Assembly: GCF_901709675.1 (NCBI RefSeq)
Contig: NC_051107.1
Span: 5,210,001 to 5,274,000 of the forward strand
Length of the DNA: 64,000 nucleotides
Direction of reading: 5' to 3'
Origin: Syngnathus acus
Taxonomy: Eukaryota; Chordata; Actinopteri; Syngnathiformes; Syngnathidae
Numbering within the stretch: the stretch's first letter is position 1; each line of letters opens with the position of its first letter. Of this stretch, positions 1 through 54,785 are shown one piece after another. The position numbers and the translations under genes are program-made. The notes below the pieces were generated by a model, which was not told the origin of the DNA, made no database searches, and worked only from the letters and a program-made list of their open reading frames with translations.

Positions 1-596
1 TAAGGTCATGCAATGTGGTCAAGGACAAGTCCAGCCTCTAAAGCATGCAAAATGCCAATATTTGCCAATGCGTTTGGTCCTATTTCGGTCTTCATTGTAA
101 AAAGTGCAAAGCTGATTGGGGGTAGGAAAAAGTCTACAAAGGGCAGCGGGTTGTGAAGGAGACGAAAATATTTGCTGGTCTTCAAACAGGAAAGTTAAAA
201 AAAAAAAAAAAAAAGTCAATTTATCGTACCATTGCTCATGTGGATATGACTATTTCGATTTTTTTAACTACACTTTAATCAAAGTGCATGCTCCTTTTTC
301 AAGCACCATGTTAGCCATACAGTGTACAAATGTACAATTGTTACAAAAAAAAAAACGTGCAAGATTTCCAATACTTAAGGCAAAACAATTCTCATACAGT
401 GTATGAGAAATGATAACGCCTATCAAAATTGTCCTTTAAAGTGTAAGCTATATAAAAACTGTTCACTTTTTAAAAACTGCCTGTCTTTTATAGGAGTGGA
501 GGTACGGCAGCTGGGAGAAAAAAAAAAAAAAAAGAGTGCCCAGTAGAAAAGTGCAAATAATGCCAGTGTGTTTCTTCCCGCCACATTCCCGTCTAC
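1..596 (-). other. dock4: dock4 3' UTR (partial; runs to the window edge)
   Basis: This is sequence downstream of the dock4 stop on the minus strand. It is AT-rich with several A/T homopolymers (for example 190-214). I see no canonical AATAAA on the minus strand here. ATTAAA at 279-274 is a possible weak signal; otherwise the UTR continues past position 1. Confidence 0.6.
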
Positions 597-41812
<41,216 letters not shown>

Positions 41813-42450
41813 ATTTCCGGCGGGTGCGTTCAAGTTTGACGTGCAAATAGCGGCGCCATCAGATGCATTCTACTGGCGTGCTTTCCTCCGCTCCGTAGTC
41901 GGAGTCATTGTTTGGATTTGCAAGGCGAGAATGCGCCGCTGCCACGGCAGCCGCAGCTGGTCGAGGTACGGAGTGTGGTGCATTCAGGTATCATCGGAAA
42001 TCTAGCTACTACGCGGACGTGATTTGACAGTTGAATCTGACGTGGTGACTCTGATTTCATTTGGACTCATTTATCTATTTAAGGTTAAATTTGTGGATAT
42101 AATAACTAGTGGTGAGTCAATAACGCGGATGTTCGAACTTTATGGTGTTTTTCAAAGCGTGATACGTTTTCCGTAATTATACAATACTAGGCATTCAACG
42201 CGAACGACATTGTAATTCAAACTTTATTTTACTATTATTATCTGGAATGACCTCAAAATAGTTTCATTTACGTTCAAGGTAAAAGTTAAGGTTTTAAACG
42301 GTTTAATACACAAATGTCCGAGGTGTATTTGAACGCTCCTGCACGACCAACACAGCCAGAAAGGACCGCGTTGCATTGTGGGTGTTGTAGTAGCATCCGG
42401 TGACGTCAATGTGGTTAGGAAGCGGTCTTCCCATCATGTCACATTTAATT
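41813..42450 (-). promoter_or_regulatory. dock4: dock4 5' UTR and promoter region (inferred)
   Basis: This is the sequence immediately upstream of the dock4 start codon. About 41813-42020 is richer in CpG than its surroundings, with several CG dinucleotides around GGCGCC and CCGCAGCTGG, as expected near a transcription start. No clear TATA box is placed. An AAAG-type array bounds it at 42451. The transcription start cannot be fixed without transcript data. Confidence 0.35.
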
Positions 42451-42563
<113 letters not shown>

Positions 42564-45500
42564 AATAAATGTAAGCACAAATTGATAATATATTATGCAT
42601 TAAACTTAAAAAAAAAGTTGTGTGCTCAAAAAAAGACAACAAAAGTTGTGCTCACTTTGTTTTTATTTATATTTTGACAGTGTACTTGTGTACCGCTACA
42701 CATCTCATTTCTTGCTCGAGGTGCATAACATGACCTTGACCAAGACCATGAACACACACACACACGCGCCCGCAAGCACACAGCTTGAAGTGGGACAACC
42801 GATGCATGAAAAATGGATGAGTGTCTATGAAGGAAGCTAAAAAGTGGAGAAGGTTGCATAGCCCAAATGAAAAGGCGGCTCAGTGTGTGTGTGTGCATAA
42901 GGAAGTGAGTTTGCACATGTGCGTGCCTCTATGTGGGTGAGTGCATGTGCACCAAATGTCACACAATTTTTATGAGCAGGCTGTGTCCTCACTCCTTAAT
43001 ACACCCAATTCCACTCAAATACACACACACTCTCGGGTTCTCATCATCTGTTGGCTCACAGTTTGAGTACAAAAAAAAATTTGAACCGTGTTCTGAAGCT
43101 CATTCCTTCTGCTGTGCACATTAATGATGCTTTCAAAGTGTCAAACATGTCGCTCCGTCCCATTAGCGCTTATCATGTCCATTTATACGTCTAGTTTGTC
43201 GTTTCATTGGTGAATTATGAATGGAAAAAAAAAAAAAGAGCTCTCGCATGCTGGGAGCATCACGGCTTGGTTGTCACCCGACTGTCTTTTACAGTCTTGC
43301 ACAAAAAAAGATTCCAGTGGGCATTTTTAATTAAAAGAAACCAGACTGAATGGGATTAGTAGTACAGTACATGCTGCCTCGCTTCGGTCATTCTGATTGG
43401 AGTTGTGGGGGTAAATTGTTGAATTGTAGAATGTTCTACTCCGCATATGAATAAATCATAAGCTCAAGAGGGGGGGGGGGGGTAGCACAGTAAAAGAAAA
43501 AAAGCCCGCAGATTCATCCCGTGGAGGACCAGAGAGGTGATCTCGTTTCCAGCAAGCGCCAAGTGATGTTTTGCGACTGCGAATCAACGTGTTGTCAACA
43601 TAATGGCAGTGCAACGAAGGGGAAAGAAAGCGAAACGTGAAAACAGAAGTGGGACTTGCTACTCCTGAGAAATAAGAGGGAAAACATTGTATGATTTAAA
43701 AAGACTTTTCCCCTGCCGTGCGGTTATAGCAATAAAAATACGAAAGGGTACTCAAGATTGTACCTTGAGGGACTCCTTCTGTTCATAAAGGAAACATAGC
43801 ACATCATGTGATCATCTGTTTGAATAAGAACAAAATATTATTCCTACACGGCTTTGTTTTTATTTACATAACAACTATTGATTTAAAAAAACAAAAAGAT
43901 TTGCCACAAAGCAGGAAGTGTGGGTCGAAAAAAAACATCCCACAGCTTGGACGCAGCAGGCAACATCCTCACTTACAAAAGCAGCAGGTCTCCAGATATA
44001 AACATGGAGGGAAAAAAATAAAATCTTCATAATGGACACGTTCTGGACTTCCCTCTAAAACGGTGCCCCACTTAGGGTAAGTTACGATGGCCACGGACAT
44101 GTGAGAGCAGAAGCTCACGTCGGATTATGTGCATTCCTCGTTAAGCCTTTGAGCGATTCAAACATCTAAAAAGATTTCCGCCTCACGTGTTTGTGCATCA
44201 AAAAGATGATTCGAAATGTATTTTTTGTCACCTCGCGGCACCGCCGAGGGGATTTTTATTGGACTTCTAAGAAACAGGAACAACTGAGGCGATTTGCGGT
44301 TTGCTGAGCGTTGATGTCACAAAATGGGCTAATGAAAAACTGCAACTGGACCGGTCAAGCGCTTTCACTTGTGTCATGTTACCACTTAAAAAGTCATAAA
44401 AAGCAAAAGCCTCTTTTTTTTTCTCTAAGGTTTGCTTGGTGACATGCTGCTCCAGATTGAGTGTGTTTTTATGACTCACACACTCCGTGCTGTCGCACTC
44501 TGTGGCTGCAAAATTATAGTTTTACACCACCTGGACCCCCCCCCCCCCCCCCCCGCCCCGAAAAAAAACCCCGATTGTGCCCGCAAGTGTATGACAGATG
44601 GCATTCATAAATGACTTTGCAAGATCACGTTCAACGCATCATGTCCAATTTCTACACCGGAGCCGTAGAGCGAAACGATTTTTTTTTTTTTTGGGTGGAG
44701 TCAATATTACACGATTATTTTTTTTCAATCTCCTAGACAATGAATGGATTTTATATCTAAGGTTATCACTATTCTTAGAATCGATTATCTTATTTTATTT
44801 ATTTTTTATTGTACTTTATTTACTTGTTGTCGATGAATCGATTAATTTTGACATATCTCAGTTGATATAAAAACGCATTACAGTGTTGGATTTAAAGTGA
44901 TGGCAAAAGTCAAGTGTGCATGGGAAAATACAATACTTTTGGATCAGCGATTCCCCAATGCCAGATTGATCTTTGGTATAAATGGACTAAAGTGTATCTA
45001 AATAAAGAAGGAAACACTGAATCATGCGGTTCCTTTTTTTTTTTTAAGCTGAGTGTCGTGAGCAGCGAGCAGACAAGCAAAGTTTTGTTTCTTGGTTTTA
45101 GTCACGCGTCTTACTCATAGGTGCAAAAATCACAGTGAGTGGCCAAGGGCCCGAATGACACACTTGCTCTTTATCTGCCCGGGCTTTTCCATCGGCACCT
45201 CGGCCCGGTGGGTGTTGGTGCCGCTCGCACCCTCGCCTCCAGGCCGCTGCTGGCGTGAGTGGATCTTTTCAGGCCTTTCCCTGAAACACATAATTATCAT
45301 GACACTGTCAGAGAGGCATTTATTTCTCAAGATGAGCGGCCCGAAATATTTGAAACAACCCACGGTGTAATATTTCATTCGGTTTGACGGACAGATAAGC
45401 CAAGTTGGCTTAATGAAATCCGGCTGGTGATCCCAATCTGTGATTTCCTTCCTTATGCGATTAGCTTGGTCGTTATATTGCGTCGATGATGACGCGCGTC

Positions 45501-48500
45501 GCTCTGGTTCGACAAGTCAACGGGATGCGGTTGAGTTAATAAAAACATTTAAAATACAATCAAAATAATAATAATGAAATGTAATTGTATGTTGTAATAT
45601 CAGCATTCACCACTAGGTGGCAGACATGGTTACGCTTAAACTGCCTTATACTAAGGATAGTAATTCAATAATATGAAAGTTTCACTCCGCATAAAAAATT
45701 TAAAAAATGCAAAGACTGAATCGGGTGGAAGGAGGAAGAGACGAAAAAGGAGGAGCGGGATTATGTCACTGACGGATGGATTGCTGATTTGCCGCAACGG
45801 CCAGACAAGACAAACAAACAGATTTCCATGCTGGAAAAAAGAAAAATCTGGCAAATGTCAGGCCGAGTGATTTGAAACTCAACCAGAACGTGTGTGTGTG
45901 TGTTTTTTTTTCCTGGCAGTATCCAGATTTGAGCACAGATGAACGGCTATACTGTGAAAGATGGGAGGGAGCGATATTTGGAGTTGTTTGGCCTTGGCAA
46001 CGCCCTGTGCCCGCCGGGCGCTTTTGAAGACGGTTAGCAGCTTCACGTACGCGTGGATCTTTGATCTGTCTGCATACATTAGCTGCATGGAATCATGTGA
46101 CGGGGGGGGGGGGGGGTGAAGAATTCTGATGGAATCCTCTGAAGACAGGTTGGGGGTTGACTTGATGGGTTATATTTTGGTGCAGTCAAAAAAAAAAAAA
46201 AAAGTATTAATCGTCCTTTGTGTCTTTTTCAATCAGTGATAATATATTCTAATCATAATAATAATTCACAGTTGCTGATTTACAACTTATTCCTCTATTC
46301 ACTTTGTACTGAATTCTGATTGGCTAATTCTTTGTTTTTGCATCATATATGATTTTAGCATGCTTTATTTCAAACACTCGGAGTGCAACAGGTAAATTCA
46401 AGAGTGTGGAATCCCCCCCCCCCGCCCAGCGTGCCTCGCTGCAGGTTCACAGGAGGTTCCTGTGGCTTCAGTGGGCTGCACCCCCCGTGGAGCTCAGTGG
46501 GTGCTGACCTATTGCAGCCAAAATATCACCACGGACGAAAGCGGGGTGCATCGGAGTGAGCGGAATATAGTATGGCCGGGTTGGAGTGTGGCAAATATAT
46601 TACCTGGCTGTATTCATGCACTTTCTATTATGCAAGCCGTGTTTACGTAAGATATTAATCAGTGCCAAACTTCCCCCTCTTTGTGGCCTAGAGGGTTGCC
46701 AGGCAACTCCAACAAGGTCTACTTATTGGTGTCCCTGCGATTTTCTGTGCCAAGCACACACACACATTTAAAACTATGTTGCATCATTTGGAGAGCCGAT
46801 TTGGTTATCTGCTCATCAAGTAGCGAAATAATCAAAAGGGTTCTATTTTTGGAAGACAATGCTGGATTTTGTGATGATTTGGCAGAGTTTGGATTGAATT
46901 TAGCTGTGAGCTCTCCCACAGCGGCGCAGACCTCCCTATTCCTTTCTAATGTCAGAAAGAGTTGAAATTAGTTACAACATCCGTTTTGCTGATGCTGCCC
47001 TAAAAAGTCGTGGGATCTGCCACACCATTAAACTTGGAGCCACATTGTCTGTGCGCCATCTTCTTTTTTTAGCCACACGTCCTCAAACATTAGCACGCCG
47101 CCGCTCGGACGCGACATGATTTGCGACGAGAGGATCGGCCATGCCGCTGCCAAAGTGGCGAGCTTTGCAAAAAATAAAAATAAATAAAAAGCTGCGTTGT
47201 GTAAAACGCAGCCTTCCACCCTGTGACGGAACAATCATCGCACTGTGCCGCCCCGTCCTCACACTGGCCTTCTTCTGTATGTTAAATGCAGCTGTAGTGC
47301 ACAGAAGCCGTCCTTATAAGCTCACACAAAAAAAAAAAAGCCTCGTCTCCACTCCACAGACATACAATTTATTTTTCGACATTTACTTGAACACGAGGTT
47401 GAAAGGGTCACATTCAAATACAAGTTCAATTTGGCTGTGAGGACCTGCGAACACAATTTATCGGCCACAAAAGAGGACGGGGGGGTAGAGGACATCCCTT
47501 GAATAGAAAAAGGACTTTTTTTGGGTGCTTTTTTTGGAAGGAAATGGAACAGAACCAGCTGTCTGGTAGCATGGCTCACGACGGATTGGAAACCCATCTG
47601 TCTTTGGAAGTGGGCAAAATGGATTCCCGCAACGGGAAAGAGACAATTAAAAAGGGTTTGTTTGATATTTGCAGGTAATGAGGTGGCAAATAATCAGCAA
47701 TGTGTGTTTAATCTAGTTAATCGGATGGATGCTTGACAATATCTTATCGGGGGTTTTTTTGGGCGCACCTCAAAGGTGGCTTAATGGATTTTTCACAAGC
47801 TCCAGATAAGCGAGAAAAAAAGCTCTCGATGCAGATTTTTCGACGAGAAATTGACGAGCGTACGATTTGGAAAGCCACGCGGGCAAATAGCGTCTCTATT
47901 CAAAAAAACGGGAGTGTGATGAGGTTTGAAGTCAGACATGAAAAGGTAGAGCGAGTCGGGACTTTTTGACCGACCTTTCTTTCTCCCTCGCTCCCCCGCC
48001 GCTCGACTCCCTCGGCTTGCTTTGATCAATTAAAATCCATGTCGCCAATCAGGAGAAAGGGCGTTTTGCTGACAAGGGCCTCCGTCACCCTTAAAAGATG
48101 AAGAGGTGGGTAGATAAAATATGAAATCATACAAATTAGTAGAAAGAAAGCCCATCAGAACAATTATAAGAATTGAAATAGCAACTCCTGGCTCACAGAA
48201 TAACACAATGACTTGTCATCACCGTTGTTGCCGTGGCGACGCAGAAATATCAATTAACTCTAATATGGGCAGACTTGCCTGCATACCTCTCATATTGTGT
48301 TAGCATAAGCATAACCGCTAACAGAGAGTCGCCTGATCTAGAAGAGAGATGTTGAGTTGTAATAACAGCGCTCAGCACTAGATGGCAGACTTTGCTTCTT
48401 CGTCAATTTGTAACAATCATGCGTAGTGATGTTTTAAATGATTGCTCATGGTTATAAAATGGAACAAGTGAGTCACTTCAATTCAACATGCGTCGGCCTT

Positions 48501-49299
48501 TAGGCCTCAATATTCCTTCCCTGACAACCGATGCAGCCGCGGGGGCCTCGCCAGATACATTATTTAAAAACGACGGAGCGTGGCGATTAATATTCACGTT
48601 TTTTTCGATCTATCGTGGGCTGTCGGCCAAAGCGCCTCACGCCGCCATCTCACTCCGCTACCTCGGTGCCATCATCGGTATTCCTTTGGCATCAAGTTGG
48701 TCGGGGCCCGTGCCCACCCATGCGACGTGCACGGCATGCCGAGCGGCCGACACACTGGGCTTCTCTGTGTTGCCTCTTTCTTGTGGCAGGTGATTATCCA
48801 CTCACATCTCCTTCACTTCCTAAAACTTCAGATAAACAGACCACACTTTCTTAAGACCGCACGCATAAATCCTACTTTTGCAATCCAGCCTGGTTGCAGT
48901 GCCTGTTTATTAACCAGTGAGCATAGTGAAATTAAATAATGCATCACAGAAACCTATCTGTGGGAATTTCACTTGCTCCTTTGCAACTGGAGCTGGGCTG
49001 TGAGGCAAAGCGATTTGAATTTCAAACAGAATGGCTCCCCCTAGTGTGCCATAGACAGTTTTGGAGAGTCCTCTTGCAGCCTCCTTTAAAATGTGTCTGA
49101 TGTAATCAAGCAGTTCATTTGAATCACTGTAACAATTAAATGCAATCATGCAGGCCTTGTTAGTGACACGTAAAGTGATTAATTCACCGATTATACTTTT
49201 TGGGTGTGACCCACACTTGCATAGACATAATCTCCTGTATTACTTTACACTGCACCGCCTCTAAAAAGATAAAGTCAAATGTGTGCACGTTTTCAAGAG
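42564..49299. other. Intergenic sequence between dock4 and ifrd1
   Basis: No gene was recognised. In particular no C2H2 zinc-finger coding exon was seen, although human ZNF277 lies between these genes. Homopolymer tracts occur (C run at about 44537-44556, G run at about 46101-46116), plus scattered AT-rich sequence. Open frames here lack family resemblance. Confidence 0.65.
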
Positions 49300-49638
49300 T
49301 ATGCAAATGCAACTGTAGTTACAACGTGAGCGTTGTACGAGACGCCCACAAAGTGCGCACAAATACGTCACGCGTGCGCACACGCGACTGTGATCCTGTC
49401 CCCCGATTGGTCAGCCTTGCCGGTAAAAACTGGTGGTGTCGCGTGATCAGCGCAGCACTGGTGTGTATGAGAGGAAAATGTATCGTCTTGGACAACAGTG
49501 TACCTCCCAGATCGCTTTCAATTGCCTTTTCTTCACGGTGCCGCGGGGTTACTTTCATTTTGCTAGACAACACAATAAAAGCTGGTCGTGTATTGGCTGA
49601 TTTTTGATCAAAAACTGAAGATTTTGAAAGCAAAGAAA
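49300..49638 (+). promoter_or_regulatory. ifrd1: ifrd1 5' flank, putative promoter and 5' UTR
   Basis: CpG-containing sequence precedes the ifrd1 start codon (for example around 49366-49390 and 49535-49550). No TATA box or start site can be fixed. Intron 1 of ifrd1 (49670-50540) also starts GC-rich, so the promoter region may extend into it. Confidence 0.3.
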
Positions 49639-52600
49639 ATGCGAAAGGCCAAGAAGAAGAGCAGCAGAGGTGAGGAAATCGGGCCTTGTTTTGGCCTAGC
49701 GTTGCGCGATGAGAGTTGTAGTTTTTGTGGGGGCGCCCGGGCATTGACTTGCGTTGAACGTGTCTCTCGCGCGGACTACAAACATGGAGTCGTATTCGTC
49801 CAACTCTATTTTGCGGCTATTTTAGCAGCTAACACAAAGCAGTAAAAACGTGCGAACACACGACGTGGGTTAATGTTTGATCGTTTTAACATTTATAATA
49901 TTTTAAAGCCCGGGTGTATTTATCCAGCCAGGGTTAAACTTTGAGTTTTCCTTTTTTTTTTTTGCAGCATTTTGTCAACATCCGTTAGCTAAGCATCAGT
50001 TAGTTTTGTACCGTAGTTAAATGTTCCGATTTTATTTCTTCAATAAAGAGTAATCATATGTCTTGGAGTTGCATTCTTTTAAATGCTTTGGATTATTTCT
50101 GCAGTTTAAAGGCGTTTAGGCCCTGTTGTTGTGTCGGGACTGAATGCGGACATTATTTGCTGGTTGTTTTGGGCGTGTTAAAGGCGGTGCTGGCTTCTCC
50201 CCTCCATAGATCAGCTGTTCAGTACACGTCAACACTTGCACTCAAATGGCCGACGTGTGCTAAAGTCCCAACATCACGCTTCTTGCATCTTTTAACATAT
50301 ATTCTGGAATGTCCAGTAAATCATTTGCGCTCTTGCCCCGTCAATGCATTTATGACCCAAAACTGTTTGAACAGCTTTTAAAATAAACCGGACTGACCCC
50401 GGGCATGTTGTATAATCAGCAAACCAGCAACATACGGGGGAACAGATTAGATAAATGTAGTGTTTGCGCAGGTACCTGTGCTGTGCCAATATTATGTAAG
50501 AAGTTGCAGCAGACGTACTGTAGTTCTTTTTCTTCTTCAGGGGTGCAGCATGGAAACGTGCAGCCTTTCAGCGACGAGGACGCCTCCGTTGAGACGCTCA
50601 GTCATTGCAGCAGCTTCAGCGATGTCACCAGTGTGGCTGATGAAGGTGAGCGTGAAATATTAATCATTGTGTTAAGAGTACTAAGGCTGGGTTATTTTCT
50701 AAGGTGGCGAGGCCAGCGAGGATGCAGCCCAAGAGGATTTCCAGTACAAGCTCAAGGGGTTCATCGACAGCACAGTGGACAAGAGGTAATGGAGTTGTCG
50801 CGTTGAAAGGATGAGCCACGGTTAACGTTTGGTGTTTCTTCAGCGCTAAGACCAGACGGGGGGCGCTGGACGGGCTCAAGACGGCAATGGCCACGCGCAT
50901 CTTGTACGAGTTCATCTCCGAGCAAAGGATGACCATCACCGATAGCATCGAACGCAGTCTGAAGAAAGGTAAGGCGGTCCGGAATGGAAGATGCAAACAT
51001 CGGGGTGAAGTTTAACGGGTCGCTGTTGTCAGGGAAAGGTGAAGAGCAGCGGGCTGCGGCGTCGTTGGCTTGCCTGCTGTGCATCCAGCTGGGCTCTGGC
51101 ATCGAGAGCGAGGAAGTGTTTAAGACGCTCAAGCCTATTTTCAAGAACATCCTGGCCGACGGCTCGGCAAACATGCAAGGCAGACAGGCGGTCGGTGGCT
51201 CTTCTTATCGCTGTGAAGGAACTTTTGGAAAAGAAACTCAAATGAAGCTCTTGTTTTAGGTGGCGACAAGTTTGGGCCTCTGTACGTTGGTTGCCGAAGA
51301 TGACGTTTTGGTAAGTTGATTGATTTGATAGAAGTGACATCACACCGTTGACCTCGTCCTCTTGCGTTCTCAAGGACGTGTGCGCCACCATGGAATGCTT
51401 CGAGAACCTCTTCAGCCGCTCCTACGCCAGGGCGGACGGCACGTGCGCCTCCATCAGCGCTCCCGTCAGCCAGCTTCACACCAACGCTCTTCTGTCCTGG
51501 GCCTTGCTCCTCACCATCTGCACCGGCAGCCAGCTCAAAGACATCTTGCACAAGTACGTCATGACGGCACTCAAGACGGGAACAAATTGAGAATAATTCC
51601 CCACGTTTGTTGTTCAGACATCTGCCCAAGCTTCCGAGGTTGCTGGAGAGCGACGACGTCAACATGAGGATCGCCGCAGGAGAGACCATCGCGCTGCTTT
51701 TCGAGCTGGCCAGAGATTTGGACCCTGTGAGCGGCTTGTGCTGAATGCTTTCAAAATGGCAGAGATGTTTACAGTTGGAACAAAAACTTTGTGCAGAGAT
51801 AACAATGTCATAGAAATACAAATTTGCTAAGTCATTAATATAAATGGCAAAAAAGAGGGGGGCCCTAAGATAGGACCCTGCGGAACCTCTCTTATGGAGA
51901 GTAACATTGAGAGCGCACATTTAATACACTTTGACCTATTTCATTTTTTTCAAAATATCAACCAGAACCTCAAATGTCTTCTAGGAGTTTGAATTTGACG
52001 GCTGGGACGAGCTGTGTGACAAACTGAGCGCGCTGGCCACCGACTGCAACAAGCATCGCGCCAAGACGGACAAAAAAAAGCAGCGCTCCGTGTTCCGGGA
52101 CGTGCTCAAAGCCGTCGAGGTGAGTCTGAACCCCGACGCTTGAGCCTCGCATGACGTCGAGAGTCTAATCTTGGTCTTTTCCAGGAGGGCGACTTCCAGT
52201 CGGAGAGCATTCGCTTCGGGACAGAACGCATGACCATCGACAGCTGGCTCAGGAAGAGGATGTACGACGCCTTCAGGGAGTTTGTGGGCTCGGGAATGAA
52301 CTACCACTTGCAGGTGTGTTTGTTTGTCGCCGCCGTGATGTCACGCCGTCATAAATCGAAACCCGCCGGTCCACCCTCGCAGGCCAACGAATTCATCCGA
52401 GACGTGTTCCAACTCGGGCCCCCAGTGCTGGTCGACTCGGCCACGATAAAGGCCATGAAAATCTCCCGCTTTGAGAGGGTAAGCCACAAAATTGCTGTTT
52501 GATCGCAGCCGGACCAAATGTTGAAATAAAAAAATGGCTTCCCTTTTCACAGCATCTTCACAACTCGGCCGCCTTCAAAGCTCGGACCAAAGCCAGAAGC

Positions 52601-52639
52601 AAGTTTAGGGACAAGAGATCAGATGTGGGCGACTTCTAA
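49639..52639 (+). CDS. ifrd1: ifrd1, interferon-related developmental regulator 1 (complete, 12 exons)
   Basis: IFRD1 (Tis7/PC4) is an ARM/HEAT-like co-regulator known to work with SIN3/HDAC complexes in muscle, neutrophil and regeneration programmes. Exons: 49639..49669, 50541..50645, 50704..50785, 50844..50968, 51033..51190, 51260..51310, 51375..51553, 51618..51726, 51985..52119, 52185..52313, 52383..52478 and 52553..52639. The total is 1287 nt, 428 residues, and phases agree throughout. Landmarks are NVQPFSDEDAS, DFQYKLKGF, DSIERSLKKG, EEQRAAA, MECFENLFSRSY, VNMRIAAGE, HRAKTDKKKQRSVFRDVL, GSGMNYHLQ, FQLGPPVL, MKISRFER and the basic C-terminus RTKARSKFRDKRSDVGDF. The N-terminus (MRKAKKKSSRG) lacks most of the Gly/Ala run of human IFRD1, which accounts for the shorter length (human about 451). 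The start has A at -3. The exon 5 donor (GCG then GTCGGT) is weak but is set by homology. Confidence 0.95.
51790..51905 (-). mobile_element. Fossil of a non-LTR retrotransposon reverse transcriptase
   Basis: On the minus strand, inside ifrd1 intron 8 and antisense to it, two adjacent frames read VPQGPILGP and then PLFFAIYINDLAN. Together these are the conserved RT block VPQGSxLGPxLFxIYINDL of LINE elements (L2/CR1/Jockey/Rex1 type). A one-base length change in the C/G run at about 51857-51865 puts the halves in different frames, so it is inactive. The clade cannot be fixed from about 115 bp. Confidence 0.75.
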
Positions 52640-52972
52640 GTATTTTTTTTTTCTTTTTCCTGAACAACTTTACAAATATTCTTTGCTTATAATCACTTGT
52701 TTTAACATGGGTGTAACGTTTTGGGTAATTTCTACACCATTTGTAACACTACGTGTGTATGGTAAGCGCATTCACACTCATTGTGATATTGTACATATTT
52801 GTCAGATTTCAATATTCCAGTAAAGTTAGATTAGTACTGATGGTATTTATATTTTCGTCCGCCCTCTTTTGTTACGTTGCGCTAGCTAGCCGACCACGAG
52901 AAGTTTCAATGTGTACAACCTGGGGTTGCTATATTTTGCATTGGGTGTATGAACAAGAAAAAATACGGTGAT

Positions 52973-52978
52973 AATAAA
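52973..52978 (+). terminator. ifrd1: ifrd1 poly(A) signal AATAAA
   Basis: AATAAA lies 334 bases after the ifrd1 stop codon, followed within 30 bases by a T-rich stretch (GACTTTTTTTTGACT). This is the expected layout of a cleavage and polyadenylation site, with the 3' end probably near 52995. Confidence 0.7.
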
Positions 52979-54689
52979 AGTGCAAACAAAAGGATTTGAC
53001 TTTTTTTTGACTAACGCATTCACCTTGGGAATAATAGAATATTCACCCCCACTGGCAGAAATGTCAAACTATCCCGTATATCTACAAAAAGGCTTGTCAA
53101 ATGAATTTCCCCAGGATTGCTGGAATATATATTTTCGCTTTGCTTAGCACGTTTAAAGAGCGGAAACCTTCCACCGAGAGAAGGTCATTGTGAGCCAATG
53201 GCGTGTGTGTGAATCTCTTTTACGACTCGATATCAGAGTGAGGAATCTGCCCATAAAGGGTACCCAGCAGAACATTGTGCACCCCCACTTCCCTCTATCC
53301 CAGACACACTTGTGAACTCCCCAAGGTTGTTGTTATTGCAAGATTGTCAGGGAGGCGGACAAAGTAACCATGAAGCGTGCTATCAACAATTAGCCGCAGC
53401 TATCCTGTTAAGTAAACAAGATGGTCCTGATTGGATTGGCAAAAGAATGCGAACGAGCTATTATTCATTAGCAATGGGGCAGTAAGAGCTGTGTCGTCGT
53501 TGGCGATCGGTCGAATACGGTTAGGAAAGTCATAACCTTGGTAAAAAAAAATGATTTGAAATTTTGGGATATATTTAAATATGTATTTATATTTAAATAT
53601 TTATTTCAACATATGTATATTAAATATTTATTTTAATATATGTATATATGTAGTATTTATAAAAAATGTATTTATTTATAATATGTATATATTATATTTT
53701 TCTATATATAATATAAAAATGTATTTAAAATTTTCAGTGAGCACTGCAAGTGTCAACTCCATTGCTGGCCAAGTGGTGGCGCTTTGCCTCCATCTGCCTG
53801 GCTGCTGCAGCAGCGTCCCTTGCATTGACACTAATCATGTCTCCACTTGAAAATGAACATGAGTGATACCGAGCACCCAGTTTGGAGGTTGAAAATATTC
53901 CATTACACAATTCTCAAATCGACCCACAACAATGGCAACCCTCGATTCTACCACGACAACGCAAGCGCACCCCTACAAATGATAATCCCGTGAATCGAAT
54001 AACAAGAAGCGAGCGTACATGCGTTTCATTCATGTGCGAGTGGAAACGGAGCATATGGAAGGTGCTCGCAGCCTTGAAACACGGTGCAGCGATGCACATT
54101 TTGTCGTGCCGGGCGCAGATGCAATGCAGCCCCCACACTGTGTGACTCATTGCTGTTATGAGCACACACACATGAACACATGCAGACACATCATACCTCC
54201 CACTCCTGCCCGCCACACCCCCGTTAACGCAACCCTCCCTCCTTCCCATCCCGTTATGTGGGCCACTGATGATGGCAGACCCCCATCAGGGCTGACAACT
54301 GTTCTCCGGATGAGGCCTTAGTAATGCACGTTGGGTACAAAAACTACTGGTAGCGCCCCGGACTTAAATGAAACATTTATTTCTCTGCCAACTTTCAATT
54401 TTCCCTCTGTTTTTGGGACACGTATCCATTCATTTTTGCACCTCGCTTTGGGTAAAGTAGTTTCGCAATATTGTCAAATGAATGAATAGAAGAAGGTCTA
54501 ATCATCGTTTTAGTCGTACTGAATATTCCAGGTTGTTTTGCCACTCGTAAATGACTTGCAGAGTACATCGTGTCTCTCGGGTTGCCGGGAAACCGGCACC
54601 AAGTCAAAAGCACTCAGCCAAGACATGGAAAAAAAACATTTTTTAAAATATTTTTATAAATATATATATATATTTTTTTTTTAATCTAT

Positions 54690-54785
54690 GTATTTATTTA
54701 TTTTATTTTTTAAATTTATCTATGTATTTATTTGTATTTTTTTAAATTTATCTATGTATTTATTTGTATTTTTTTTTTTAATGTG
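54690..54785. repeat. AT-rich tandem repeat, about three copies of 35 bp
   Basis: Units of ATCTATGTATTTATTT separated by T/A-rich spacers, downstream of ifrd1. An adjacent AT-rich stretch begins near 54635. Confidence 0.7.

Noticed and set aside
42564-49299. Searched for znf277 exons (C-x2-C...H-x3-5-H patterns)
   Set aside because: No frame with repeated Cys/His spacing was seen on either strand.
49200-49607. A 135-residue plus-strand open frame just upstream of ifrd1
   Set aside because: No family resemblance and no splice link to ifrd1. It overlaps the probable promoter region.
51141-51920. A 259-residue minus-strand open frame across ifrd1
   Set aside because: Only its first 40 or so residues are meaningful (RT fossil). 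The remainder is antisense to ifrd1 exons 5-8.
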